64,000 nt of DNA from Uranotaenia lowii (Eukaryota > Arthropoda > Insecta > Diptera > Culicidae): contig NC_073693.1 of NCBI RefSeq assembly GCF_029784155.1, positions 354,086,591 to 354,150,590 on the forward strand, given 5' to 3'. The translations under genes were made by a program, and so were the position numbers. Under the pieces are notes generated by a model. It was not told where the DNA came from. It was given only the letters and a program-made list of their open reading frames with translations, and did not search any database. Below, piece by piece: positions 22,911 through 36,086 of this stretch. The first letter of the stretch is position 1; each line of letters starts with the position of its first letter.

Positions 22911-25069
22911 ACACGCGAAACCAGCGCCCGCCTCGGTTAAATATCGCGCGACTGAAGCAACCTGAGGTCGCGGCAGACTACGCGCAATCGGTCGAAGCAG
23001 CGCTGCCGGCAGAGGGCGAGCTTGACGAAGCCCCTCTCGAGGACTGTTGGGATACCATCAAAACAGCCATCAACAGTGCTGCGGAGAACGTCATCGGTTA
23101 TGTGGAGCGATCTCGGCGGAACGACTGGTTCGACGAGGAGTGTAGGAGGGTGATGGACGAAGAGAATGCCGCGCGGGCGGCAGTAGTGCAGAGAGGCACC
23201 CGTCGAAATGTGGAAAATCACCGACAGCGGAAGAGGCAGCGAGTCCGACTTTTCCAGGAGAAAAAGCGCCGCCTGGAGGAGGAGGAGCTCGAGGAGCTGG
23301 AGCAGCTGCATCGTTCCCAAGAAACACGAAAGTTCTATCAGAAACTCAACGCATCCCGCAAAGGCTTCGTGTCGCAAGCCGAAATGTGCCGGGATAAGGA
23401 CGGGGGTATCCTGACGGACAATCGTGAGGTGATGAAAAGGTGGAAGCAGCACTTCGATGAACACCTGAACGGCGCACATGCAGGAGATCAAGACGGTGGG
23501 GGAAGGTACATCGCCGGCGTAGCCAACGACGAAGACGAGCCACTCCCAACGATGAGTGAAGTTAAGGAAGCCATTCGCCAGCTGAATAGAAACAAGTCGG
23601 CTGGGAAGGATGGCATCGCAGCTGAACTCATCAAAATGGGCCCGGACAGGTTGGCCGATTGCCTACACCGGTTGATAATCCGGATCTGGGACATAGAACA
23701 GCTACCGGAGGAGTGGAAGGAGGGGGTAATATGCCCCATCTACAAGAAGGGCGACAAATTGGACTGTGAGAACTACCGAGCGATCACTGTCCTCAATGCC
23801 GCCTACAAAGTGTTGTCCCGAATCCTACTCCGCCGCCTAACGCCACAAGCAAACAGATTCGTGGGAAGTCATCAGGCCGGCTTTATGGAGGGACGGTCTA
23901 CGACGGACCAGATATTCACATTACGGCAAATCCTTCAAAAATGCCGTGAACACCAGGTCCCTACGCACCATCTATTCATCGACTTCAAAGCCGCATACGA
24001 CACGATCGACCGTAACGAGCTATGGAAAATCATGGACGAGAACGGCTTTTCCGGGAAGCTGATCAGACTGATCAAGGCGACGATGGATGGAACGCAGTGC
24101 TGTGTGCGGATTTCGGGTGAACTGTCGAGTTCATTCGAATCGCGCAGGGGGCTTCGACAAGGTGATGGTCTATCCTGCATGATGTTCAACGTGGCGCTAG
24201 AAGGTGTTATTCGACGAGCGGTGGGCGAAATGCGGGGCACGATTTTCAACAGATCCAGTCAACTTATCTGCTTTGCCGATGACATTGATATAGTCGGCAG
24301 ATCATCTGCGGCGATGGAGGAGATCTACCGCAAACTGAAACGCGAAGCAGGAAGGATTGGGTTGATGATTAATACGTCCAAGACGAAGTACATGCTGGCA
24401 TGCGGATCCGAGACCGACCGAACCCGCTTGTCCAGTAATAACAAGGTCACGATCGACGGCGACGAGCTGGAGATAGTCGAAGACTTTGTCTATCTCGGCT
24501 CACTGGTGACCGCAGACAATGACACCAGCCGTGAGATCCGGAGGCGAATTATCAGCGGAAGTCGTGCCTACTATGGACTCCACAAGCAACTGCGGTCGAG
24601 AAGACTTAGCCCTCGCACGAAGTGTAACCTGTATACGACGCTTATTAGACCGGTTGTTCTCTACGGGCACGAGACATGGATATTGCTCGAGGAGGACCTG
24701 CGTACACTCGGAGTATTCGAGCGACGAGTGTTAAGAACCATCTTTGGCGGCGTACAGGAGAACGGAATGTGGAGGCGAAGGATGAACCACGAGCTCGCGC
24801 GACTCTACGGCGAACCCAGTATCCAGAAGGTGGTGAAGGCTGGCCGGATACGCTGGGCGGGACATGTTGCGAGAATGCCGGATGACTGTCCTGCAAAACA
24901 GGTGTTCGCCACGAATCCGGTAGGAACAAGACGAGCAGGGGCGCAACGAGCGAGGTGGTTAGACCAAGTGGAGCGTGATCTGGCGAACGTGGGGTGCCCG
25001 AGAAATTGGAGAACGGTTGCCGTGGACCGAGTGAATTTCAGGAATTATGTTCGTCAAGTTATGTCGTAA
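22911..25069 (+). CDS. RTE ORF, 3' part: reverse transcriptase
   Basis: Continuation of the RTE frame after the LTR-like insert. In order: a linker with a charged Glu/Arg-rich coiled segment (about 23160-23330), then fingers and palm of the reverse transcriptase. Motif A is FIDFKAAYDTID, motif B RRGLRQGDGLS and motif C FADD at 24272-24283, all with intact catalytic aspartates. The thumb and C-terminal domain follow, with YGHETW and GRIRWAGHVARM. It ends at TAA 25067-25069. An ATG-initiated subframe begins at 23105, but in the original element this is the middle of the protein. No internal stop is present, so inactivation is due to the insertion. Confidence 0.9.
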
Positions 25070-25114
25070 GACGGAATACTATGTAAATAAAAAAATAAAT
25101 AATTACTTTTGTCT

Positions 25115-28100
25115 AATATAAAATTAAAAAAAATGCTACTAATTTGGAGGAAAAAAAAAATCATTATTCTTTTAATGATTTTCTGTGTTGACCAAAAAAT
25201 TTAAATTGAGGCTTAATTTACTTTCTTCCAATGTAAGTCAGTGAAACTTCCTAAAAGTGTAACCTATATCATCTTCACAGACTTACTTGTGAATGTTATA
25301 TTCTTTAAGTAAGAACATATCTAGTTTTGAAAATCATAAATGGATAAAAGATAAGAAAAAATGACAAAAATTGAAAACTATCGAGCATAGATTTTATAAA
25401 AAGCATTTCCATCAAGCACGGACCAACTATTTTGAAGAAAAAGAATCGGAGAGAGCTAAGTTTAACACAAAATTTTCTCAGAAAAAAGCAGGACGGCGTG
25501 ACATTTTCTTAAAAAACGAGATATATCCCGCTTTTTCAGGACGGATGGCATCACCAAATTAAATCAATTGGTCTGGCTTCGACCAGACCGAACTGAACGC
25601 CATGAGAAAAATTTAAAATTGCAGATTTTGAAACTCATGTCATTCGTTTGAGAGACCAAAACAAGTAAATTTATCCACTGGGATGTATTCCTTGGATTAA
25701 AAACTATCAATTCTGGTTAATAAGTTTTACAGATTTTGTCCAAAGTTGAAAATATAAGTACATTAAACTAAAGTGTCTCGAAAAACTGCTGATGGCGTTC
25801 AGTTCGATCTGGTCGCATCCCGACCAATTAATAAAAATAAATTGAAAATTAAGCAGAATTTTGTTATTGATCATTAAATTCAAATCTAAAACATCTGATT
25901 TTAATCTTTTCTTAACTAAAGCATGATAGTGAAAATATTAATCTGTTTTTCGATTTGGGAATTTTTGGAAAAAAAAACTGTAGCTGAATACTCAACATAA
26001 ACCACTGGACCTGAGAATAAATTTCGGTAGAAATAATCAGGTCGTCATCTTGAGTCAAGATTGATACAATTGAATCACCTTGATTAATCCATCAAAATTG
26101 GATTAGGATTTTAAAATTTTGAGTATAAGGAAGAATACCTTAATTGATATTCATTAACACCAAGGAGTTGGCCACTATTAAGAAAGTACTAACCTACTTA
26201 TAATGTTTTGAAACTAAGACTTTTATTCGTTTTAATTAGTTGTAATTTTTCGCATTCTTGTCAAATTTTCTATTTGTCATTTTGGTTCCATACAATTTGT
26301 TATTGAATTCTTCTTTAATAACATCGGATCTCGATGCTTCAGGCATTTTTTAGTAATTTGGCATAAAAATTCATATTTTGATTAGCCTGATGAAACCCCC
26401 ATCCCCCACCCATGAGGACCCAAAACAGCAAGTGAGGTATTCTACTCTACACGCAAAATTTTAAATTCAGAACCAAATTATGATAATAGAGTAAGGTTAA
26501 TCAGTAGTAACAATCTAGACTAGAACTAATGCCAAAACCTCAAAAACCCAACCCAAGTCCCAAATTCTGCTACACTTTTTCAAAAGTGCTACAAGTTTGA
26601 ATAATCATAAGAAATCAGAAATGAAAAGCTGCTTTGAAATCCTTGTTAAAATTTGGTTTTGCATTTCATTTCAAATTTGAATCATGTTTTTTCTAGATTA
26701 AATGCATTTTCAATATCTTGGTAATTGTTTTCGGAATATGAAAATAGAGAAATTTTGTTTAGTATTCAAATTCGAAGTTTTTAAACTTTATCCTCACCCC
26801 AAATTCAGAAATGGTAAGCCAAAATAGAAAAGTCAGATTTAGATCTTTAACATTCAAATTTTAATTCTGATTCACAATACAGAATAAAAATTAATAATTT
26901 AAATATTGAATTTAGATTAAACCTGAACTACAGAATTTAAACAACAGAATCATGAGGGAGTGGCTCTAAAACTTGGCTCATAAAATTCCGATCTGTATTA
27001 GGATTTGGAAATCGTATTTTTTTAACGTTTCAGAAATCGTATGAATTCAAAATGCAGATGCAGATTCAAAAATCAGAAATAGGTTATTTAGCTTGTAGAT
27101 AAATCTTACAATCAACATCAACTGTTGGGGAATTCAAGAGATCATGAACTTAACACTTGGCAGACCGAATATGAGATATATCGTTTTTTTTTTGCTTGCC
27201 AATAGTGTGCTACGCTTTGAAGTATAACTTGAATAGACTGAATTTAAGTGTTTAATTTTATTGGATAAAATTGATCACATCATTTGCTGTAACTTAAAAA
27301 TTCTAAATTTGTAAAATTTGGTCCAGTGGTTTCTGAGATAAAGAATGCCGAATTTCAGTGTTTCTCGTCATAGATTTCTTCGTGGTTCTTAATGTGTTAA
27401 GATGGCTTGTCAATTCAATTTCCAGATATCCAATTTTTAAACAAAATTAGTTTTTTAACAGAATTAAGTTGAAATTCACAAATAAAAGGTAGAATTTGAT
27501 CCAAATTCCATTAAAAAAAAATCATCCACCGGATTTTTATTATGGAATTGAATATTGATGAAAAATATTTGCTGTTGAGGAAACATCTTCACCTAGCAAA
27601 TCTGCCCAAAATTCTATATTTTCCCCGTGTATTGTTAAACATTATTAACACGTTTGGGACACCAAAATTCGTGTTAATATTGCAGTTTTTTTAAGCCAAA
27701 TTTCATACTAAGATCGTTTATTTGGTTCAGGTTGTATAAGGAAAAAAATTTAACCGAAAACATGGTGATTTTTATCTCCTACTTTTTTTTCAAAAATTTT
27801 ATTTATTTTTATCAAAGGTTAAAATCTTGGATTTTGCAAAATAGTTTGGAAGATTGGGCTTGTTTGATTTGAGTATAGAATAAGTTTTTTTTAAGAAATG
27901 GAAGACTCCCCAAAAAAAGATAATTATTTGCCCAAATCAACTAAGTTTATCTAGTGTAAGTGTTATGAAGAATTTTTGATGAATTAAAATTGAGATTTCT
28001 CAAAAATCTGCGACTTTTGACATATCTATGTGCCACCATTTCTCAATGCACTGAAAATGATAAATTTTAAAATTTCCAACGCAATTGACATGATTCATCT

Positions 28101-29353
28101 AATTTATTGGCACAAACAGTGTGGCTCGTTAAATTTTGCTGCGTCCATAAATTTCTCTGCCTTATTAAGCAGGGCGCCCTACAATCTCTTGGATCGAAAA
28201 AAATCCAGGACCGTACTGCGAAATCCAATCAACGAAACTCACGGTTCACGGTTTGATTAGGACTTTTCTGAAACACCGATATAGTTATGGGGAGCAAAAT
28301 CCTTCGATAGGAGACAACAAGTGGGTACCAAATCAGCATAAATCATGACTCAACTTCCTTGCTACAACACTTGAATCAGCAAACTCGGGAGCCTTTTTTC
28401 CACAATTATCCTTCGGGGTTTGGCTCAAACCAAAGCCTGAATCTGAAGTAAGTCATTTGACATCGAACATTCGAAACGGTTGCTTGAGGTTTCAGTCAAA
28501 GTGGCAAATTGGTTGTTCAATTTAACGAAACAAATGTCATTTTAGTGTGTTGTTTCGCCCCCGTTTGGTTGAGGGAGGTAAACTCGATCGGTGAAACTCA
28601 ACCCAGGATTGAGTTTATGAAGTTATTAACTCAGTAGCTGGAAATAGATCTATAGGGATTAGAGGAGAAGGATAGGGGGTTGTATTGAGTGGTAAAAATT
28701 AAATTTTATTCGCTATTCGAAATTTATCACCAACCAGCCGATGCAATGTGGAGTAGTCATTCGATTTTCCTCTCATTTTACCTCTGTTGGGGGATGGAAA
28801 ATTGACTTGGACCACGTCACGTGCTTCGAAAAGGGAGGGACCTCCCAATCGTTGTCGATCTAAGCCCCCAGCTGCCTAAAGAGGGTCACGCGTATGGCTC
28901 GCGTTTGTATCTGCAGATACCGTTTGACAACCCGTCCAATTAAATAAACATTCGTCGATCGCACAGAGAGCTCCCTCGCAAGTCTTCGAAACACGTTCAT
29001 TCATATGAAGTTAAGTTGGAAACGATTAAATATCAACAACGGATTAACTAAAGCGTAGGACAAGCGTCAAAGTAAAAAAAATAAAAACGCGACAATTCAT
29101 GCTTTCGTGTTATAGCATTGTCCAACCTGTGTTCATGAAGGATTTACAATCGGCTGGCTTATCGAATGAATGCTAAACTGGCAAAGACTTCCAAAGGGCC
29201 TTCATTTAAGGTCCTCGCTATGGGTTCACCCAATGAGAAAAAAATTATTATTATCAAAATTTTGAAAAATCAATTATTGATTTTTGAAATGAATTTGTGG
29301 AAACCCTGCTCGTATTCTGACACCAAAAATTTAAGTGAAATATAAAAACAAAC
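25115..29353. other. 4.2 kb of AT-rich sequence, no gene recognised
   Basis: Mostly AT-rich with short unsupported frames (for example 25371-25562 and 28030-28260). Sequence at about 25465-25545 (AAAAAGCAGGACGG, TATCCCGCTTTTTCAGGAC) resembles the GCGGGACATTT motifs near 17870, so a degraded dispersed repeat may be present. Around 28540-28990 base composition is more even, but nothing is identifiable. Confidence 0.5.
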
Positions 29354-32300
29354 TTTTGACAATTGTGACAATTTTGACAATTTTGACAATTTTGACAATT
29401 TTGACAATTTGGACAATTTGGACAATTTTGATAATTTTGACAATTTTGACAATTTTGACAATTTTGACAATTTTGACAATTTTGACAATTTTGACAATTT
29501 TGACAATTTTGACAATTTTGACAATTTTGACAATTTTGACAATTTTGACAACTTTGACAATTTTGACAATTTTGACAATTTTGACAATTTTGACAATTTT
29601 GACAATTTTGACAATTTTGACAATTTTGACAATTTTGACAATTTTGACAATTTTGACAATTTTGACAATTTTGACAATTTTGACAATTTTGACAATTTTG
29701 ACAATTTTAACAATTTTGACAATTTTGACAATTTTGACAATTTTGACAATTTTGACAATTTTGACAACTTTGACAATTTTGACAATTTTGACAATTTTGA
29801 CAATTTTGACAATTTTGACAATTTTGACAATTTTGACAATTTTGACAATTTTGACAATTTTGACAATTTTGACAATTTTGACAATTTTGACAATTTTGAC
29901 AATTTTGACAATTTTGACAATTTTGAAAATTTTGACAATTTGACAATTTTGACAATTTTGACAATTTTGACAATTTTGACAATTTTGACAATTTTGACAA
30001 TTTTGACAATTTTGACAATTTTGACAATTTTGACAATTTTGACAATTTTGACAATTTTGACAATTTTGACAATTTTGACAATTTTGACAATTTTGACAAT
30101 TTTGACAATTTTGACAATTTTGACAATTTTGACAATTTTGACAATTTTGACAATTTTGACAATTTTGACAATTTTGACAATTTTGACAATTTTGACCAAT
30201 TTTGACAATTTTGACAATTTTGACAATTTTGACAATTTTGACAATTTTGACAATTTTGACAATTTTGACAATTTTGACAATTTTGACAATTTTGACAATT
30301 TTGACAATTTTGACAATTTTGACAATTTTGACAATTTTGACAATTTTGACAATTTTGACAATTTTGACAATTTTGACAATTTTGACAATTTTTGACAATT
30401 TTGACAATTTTGACAAATTTTGACAATTTTGACAATTTTGACAAATTTTGACAATTTTGACAATTTTGACAATTTTGACAATTTTGACAATTTTGACAAT
30501 TTTGACAATTTTGACAATTTTGACAATTTTGACATTTTGACAATTTTGACAATTTTGACAATTTTGACAATTTTGACAATTTTGACAATTTTGACAATTT
30601 TGACAATTTTGACAATTTTGACAATTTTTGACAATTTTGACAATTTTGACAATTTTGGACAATTTTGACAATTTTGACAATTTTGACAATTTTGACAATT
30701 TTGACAATTTTGAACAATTTTGACAATTTTGACAATTTTGACAATTTTGACAATTTTGACAATTTTGACAATTTTGACAATTTTGACAATTTTGACAATT
30801 TTGACAATTTTGACAATTTTGACAATTTTGAACAATTTTGACAATTTTGACAATTTTGACAATTTTGACAATTTTGACAATTTTGACAATTTTGACAATT
30901 TTGACAATTTTGACAATTTTGACAATTTTGACAATTTTGACAATTTTGACAATTTTGACAATTTTGACAATTTTGACAATTTTGACAATTTTGACAATTT
31001 TGACAATTTTGACAATTTTGACAATTTTGACAATTTTGACAATTTTGACAATTTTGACAATTTTGACAATTTTGACAATTTTGACATTTTGACAATTTTG
31101 ACAATTTTGACAATTTTGACAATTTTAAGACAATTTTGACAATTTTGACAATTTTGACAATTTTGACAATTTTGACAATTTTGACAATTTTGACAATTTT
31201 GACAATTTTGACAATTTTGACAATTTTGACAATTTTGACAATTTTGACAATTTTGACAATTTTGACAATTTTGACAATTTTGACAATTTTGACAATTTTG
31301 ACAATTTGACAATTTTGACAATTTTGACAATTTTTGACAATTTTGACATTTGACAATTTTGACAATTTTGACAATTTTGACAATTTTGACAATTTTGACA
31401 ATTTTGACAATTTGACAATTTTGACAATTTTGACAATTTTGACAATTTTGACAATTTTGTGACAATTTTGACAATTTTGACAATTTTGACAATTTTGACA
31501 CATTTTGACAATTTTGACAATTTTGACAATTTTGACAATTTTGACCAATTTTGACAAATTTTGACAATTTTGACAATTTTGACAATTTTGACAATTTTGA
31601 CAATTTTGACAATTTTGACAATTGACAATTTGACAATTTTGACAATTTTGACAATTTTGACCAATTTTGACAATTTTGACAATTTTGAACAATTTTGACA
31701 ATTTTGACAATTTTGGACAATTTTGACAATGACTTTTGACAATTTTGACCAATTTTTGACAATTTTGACAATTTTGACAATTTTGACAATTTTGACAATT
31801 AATTTTGACAATTTTGACAATTTTGACAATTTTGACAATTTTGACAATTTTGAAATTTTGACAATTTTGACAATTTTGACAATTTTGACAATTTTGACAA
31901 TTTTGACAATTTTGACAATTTGACAATTTTGACAATTTTGACAATTTTGACAATTTTGACAATTTTGACAATTTTGACAATTTTGACAATTTTGACAATT
32001 TTGACAATTTTGACAATTTTGACAATTTTGACAATTTTGACAATTTTGACAATTTTGACAATTTTGACAATTTTGACAATTTTGACAATTTTTGACAATT
32101 TTGACAATTTTGACAATTTTGACAATTTTGACAATTTTGACAATATTTTGACAATTTTGACAATTTTGACAATTTTGACAATTTTGACAATTTTGACAAT
32201 TTTGACAATTTTGACAATTTTGACAATTTTGACAATTTTGACAATTTTGACAATTTTGACAATTTTGACAATTTTGACAATTTTGACAATTTTGACAATT

Positions 32301-34564
32301 TTGACAATTTTGACAATTTTGACAATTTTGACAATTTTGACAATTTTGACAATTTTGACAATTTTGACAATTTTTGACCAATTTTGACAATTTTGACAAT
32401 TTTGACAATTTTGACAATTTTGACAATTTTGACAATTTTGACAATTTTGACAATTTTGACAATTTGACAATTTTGACAATTTTGACAATTTTGACAATTT
32501 TGACAATTTTGACAATTTTGACAATTTTGACAATTTTGACAATTTTGACAATTTTGACAATTTTGCAATTTTGACAATTATTTGACAATTTTGACAATTT
32601 TGACAATTTTGACAATTTTGACAATTTGACAATTTGACAAATTTTGACAATTTTGACAATTTTGACAATTGTTGACAATTTTGACAATTTTGACAATTTT
32701 GACAATTTTGACAATTTTGACAATTTTGACAATTTTGAAAATTTTGACAATTTTTGACAATTTTGACAATTTTGACAATTTTGACAATTTTGACAATTTT
32801 GACAATTTGACAATTTTGACAATTTTGACAATTTTGACAATTTTGACAATTTTGACAATTTTGACAATTTTGACAATTTTGACAATTTTGACAATTTTGA
32901 CAATTTTGACATTTTGACAATTTTGACTAATTTTTGACAATTTTGACAATTTTGACAATTTTGACAATTTTGACAATTTTGACAATTTTGACAATTTTTG
33001 ACAATTTTGACAATTTTGACAATTTTGACAATTTTGACAATTTTGACAATTTTGACAATTTTGACAATTTTGACAATTTTGACAATTTTGACAATTTTGA
33101 CAATTTTGACAATTTTGACAATTTTGACAATTTTGACAATTTTTGACAATTTTGACAATTTTGACAATTTTGACAATTTTGACAATTTTGACAATTTTGA
33201 CAATTTTGACAATTTTGACAATTTTTGACAATTTTGACAATTTTGACAATTTTGACAATTTTTGACAATTTTGACAATTTTGACAATTTTGACAATTTTG
33301 ACAATTTTGACAATTTTGACAATTTTGACAATTTTGACAATTTTGACAATTTTGACAATTTTGACAATTTTGACAATTTTGACAATTTTGACAATTTTGG
33401 ACAATTTTGACAATTTTGACAATTTTGACAATTTTGACAATTTTGACAATTTTGACAATTTTGACAATTTTGACAATTTTGACAATTTTGACAATTTTGA
33501 CAATTTTGACAATTTTGACAATTTTGTACAATTTTGACAATTTTGACAATTTTGACAATTTTGACAATTTTGACAATTTTGACAATTTTGACAATTTTGA
33601 CAATTTTGACAATTTTGACAATTTTGACAATTTTGACAATTTTGACAATTTTGACAATTTTGACAATTTTGACAATTTTGACAATTTTGACAATTTTGAC
33701 AATTTTGACAATTTTGACAATTTTGACAATTTTGACAATTGACAATTTTGACAATTTTGACAATTTTGACAATTTTGAACAATTTTGACAATTTTGACAA
33801 TTTTGACAATTTTGACAATTTTGACAATTTTGACAATTTTGACAATTTTGACAATTTTGACAATTTGACAATTTTGACAATTTTGACAATTTTGACAATT
33901 TTGACAATTTTGACAATTTTGACAATTTTGACAATTTTGACAATTTTGACAATTTTGACAATTTTGGACAATTTTGACAATTTTGACAATTTTGACAATT
34001 TTGACAATTTTGACAATTTTGACAATTTTGACAATTTTGACAATTTTGACAATTTTGACAATTTTGACAATTTTTGACAATTTTGACAATTTGACAATTT
34101 TGACAATTTTGACAATTTTGACAATTTTGACAATTTTGACAATTTTGACAATTTTGACAATTTTGACAATTTTGACAATTTTGACAATTTTGACAATTTT
34201 GACAATTTGTGACAATTTTGACAATTTTGACATAATTTTGACAATTTTGACAATTTTGACAATTTTGACAATTTTGACAATTTTGACAATTTTGACAATT
34301 TTGACAATTTTGACAATTTTGACAATTTTGACAAATTTTGACAATTTTGACAATTTTGACAATTTTGACAATTTTGACAATTTTGACAATTTTGACAATT
34401 TTGACAATTTTGACAAATTTTGACAATTTTGACAATTTTTGACAATTTTGACAATTTTGACAATTTTGACAATTTTGACAATTTTGACAATTTTGACAAT
34501 TTTTGACAATTTTGACAATTTTGACAATTTTGTCAATTTGACAACTTTGACAATTTTGACAATT
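29354..34564 (+). repeat. 9-bp satellite (TTTTGACAA)n
   Basis: About 575 head-to-tail copies of TTTTGACAA, ending at the assembly gap. The first kilobase differs from consensus almost only by substitutions (for example CAACTTTGA). From about 30390 and especially after 31300, 1-bp insertions and deletions appear every few dozen to few hundred bases (TTTTTGACAA, TGACCAATT, TTTGACAA, GGACAA). Long open frames on both strands (Asp-Asn-Phe, Thr-Ile-Leu, Lys-Leu-Ser, Asn-Cys-Gln) are artefacts of the 9-bp period. On the opposite strand the unit is TTGTCAAAA, which shares TTGTCA with the terminal satellites. Confidence 0.97.
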
Positions 34565-35064
34565 NNNNNNNNNNNNNNNNNNNNNNNNNNNNNNNNNNNN
34601 NNNNNNNNNNNNNNNNNNNNNNNNNNNNNNNNNNNNNNNNNNNNNNNNNNNNNNNNNNNNNNNNNNNNNNNNNNNNNNNNNNNNNNNNNNNNNNNNNNNN
34701 NNNNNNNNNNNNNNNNNNNNNNNNNNNNNNNNNNNNNNNNNNNNNNNNNNNNNNNNNNNNNNNNNNNNNNNNNNNNNNNNNNNNNNNNNNNNNNNNNNNN
34801 NNNNNNNNNNNNNNNNNNNNNNNNNNNNNNNNNNNNNNNNNNNNNNNNNNNNNNNNNNNNNNNNNNNNNNNNNNNNNNNNNNNNNNNNNNNNNNNNNNNN
34901 NNNNNNNNNNNNNNNNNNNNNNNNNNNNNNNNNNNNNNNNNNNNNNNNNNNNNNNNNNNNNNNNNNNNNNNNNNNNNNNNNNNNNNNNNNNNNNNNNNNN
35001 NNNNNNNNNNNNNNNNNNNNNNNNNNNNNNNNNNNNNNNNNNNNNNNNNNNNNNNNNNNNNNNN
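34565..35064. other. Assembly gap (500 N)
   Basis: Exactly 500 consecutive N. The satellite runs directly into it on the left; unique sequence resumes on the right. The round length suggests a placeholder gap, so the true satellite length is unknown. Confidence 0.99.
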
Positions 35065-35652
35065 TATTGATGTTCCTTCAAACTACTAGCTTCAAAAACT
35101 TACGCACTTTCTTCCATAGGAAGCAATAATAACAGCACTAGCAAGAAGCAGAAGAATTTTTTCGGCCTCGGCATATTTGCCTGAAAAGAATAATAACATC
35201 ACTAACATGGATTGGATGTGCCGGCCGTACGTACTCTGTTCTTCTTATTTTCAATTCTTTTTGTCCAACGCTATTGAAAGCCAACACGGCTTGGCGTCAG
35301 CATTGTTGCTGTTAGTGTTTGTTCAAGCTCAACCTTCGCAAAGGGACGAATATTTTTCCACGGGAAAAAATAATACCATTATCAACACGGCTCATGAGCG
35401 GGTTGGTAAAAATTTTCATGAACCGACTCGCTGCTACGCAATCTTCGGGTTGATGCTAGATTTTGTGTGCGAAAAGGAAAGCAAAGCAATAAAGAATCAG
35501 GAGCCTTGTTTGTGTTTTCGTTTCGGTCGGAATTGATTCGTGAGAACAGGAGATTCTCGCTCACACCTCATTCGCGTTCCAGAGCATTTTTATGAGCAAA
35601 AATCGGAGCGATGCGGGTTCCGTCGCTCGTATGAATGAGTTTTTCAATCCTT
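35065..35652. other. Unassigned sequence right of the gap
   Basis: Moderate GC content with no satellite units. A short plus-strand frame (35177-35536) matches nothing I know. It could be host sequence or the edge of another repeat. Confidence 0.4.
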
Positions 35653-35858
35653 GGTCCCAAGTGACTCCCTTGTGGTACGCCGCTGTTGACCAGGAATACG
35701 CTGGATCTCGCATTCCCAAGTTTTACAAACTGAACTCGTTCTATCAAGTACGAACGTATCCATTGTAGACTAACACCAGTGATTCCATTTTCGTGCAGCA
35801 CTGACAGAAGCGATTTAATATTGATAACGTCAAAAGCTTTAGCGATGTCTGCACCCAA
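35653..35858 (-). pseudogene. Fragment of a LINE reverse transcriptase (Jockey/CR1 group)
   Basis: The minus strand encodes motif A (DIAKAFDVI), a helix-rich segment and motif B (NSGVPQGSHLGP) of a reverse transcriptase, then leaves the RT frame immediately after motif B. Only about 68 codons of RT survive; motif C (YADD) is absent. Motif B is identical over its core to that of the intact LINE at 45929-48877, so a related group is likely, although the flanking residues differ. It is a truncated, non-functional remnant lying 229 bp from the next element. Confidence 0.8.
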
Positions 35859-36086
35859 AATTCAGCCTCTGTGCCAATGGCGTGTAGTCAATTACATAGC
35901 ATCATTGGTACAAGAAGATAACGCGACCGGTGTTGATTCGATTTGCTCCCACCGGCATTAATCTCCCAAGTTAACTGAATTGCGTATGTCTGAAAGAAAC
36001 AAAATAAAAACGCTTTCACGTCCCTCCCTATCGCATCACAAGACGAAGAAGGATGGAAATAAATACCGGCCAACACCAGGCAGTAA

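Larger units (their letters stand above)
18788..25114 (+). mobile_element. Full-length RTE-clade retrotransposon, split by an LTR-like insertion
   Basis: The 12-bp sequence TTACTTTTGTCT occurs at 18788-18799 and 25103-25114 and is the target duplication, so the element spans 18800-25102. Removing the insertion at 19978-22906 and its duplicated AACA leaves about 3370 bp, the normal size for RTE elements. It has a 5' region, one long frame with endonuclease then reverse transcriptase, a very short 3' region and an (A/T)-rich AAATAAATAA tail (about 25085-25102). Clade assignment rests on the sequence style of both domains (BovB/JAM1-like, including the GRIRWAGHVARM segment near the C-terminus). 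Confidence 0.88.

Noticed and set aside
29270..34536. Long open frames across the TTTTGACAA array on both strands
   Set aside because: Same artefact of a 9-bp period; the frames switch repeat type at each indel.
34439..35089. Open frames crossing the run of N
   Set aside because: They consist mostly of unknown residues over an assembly gap.
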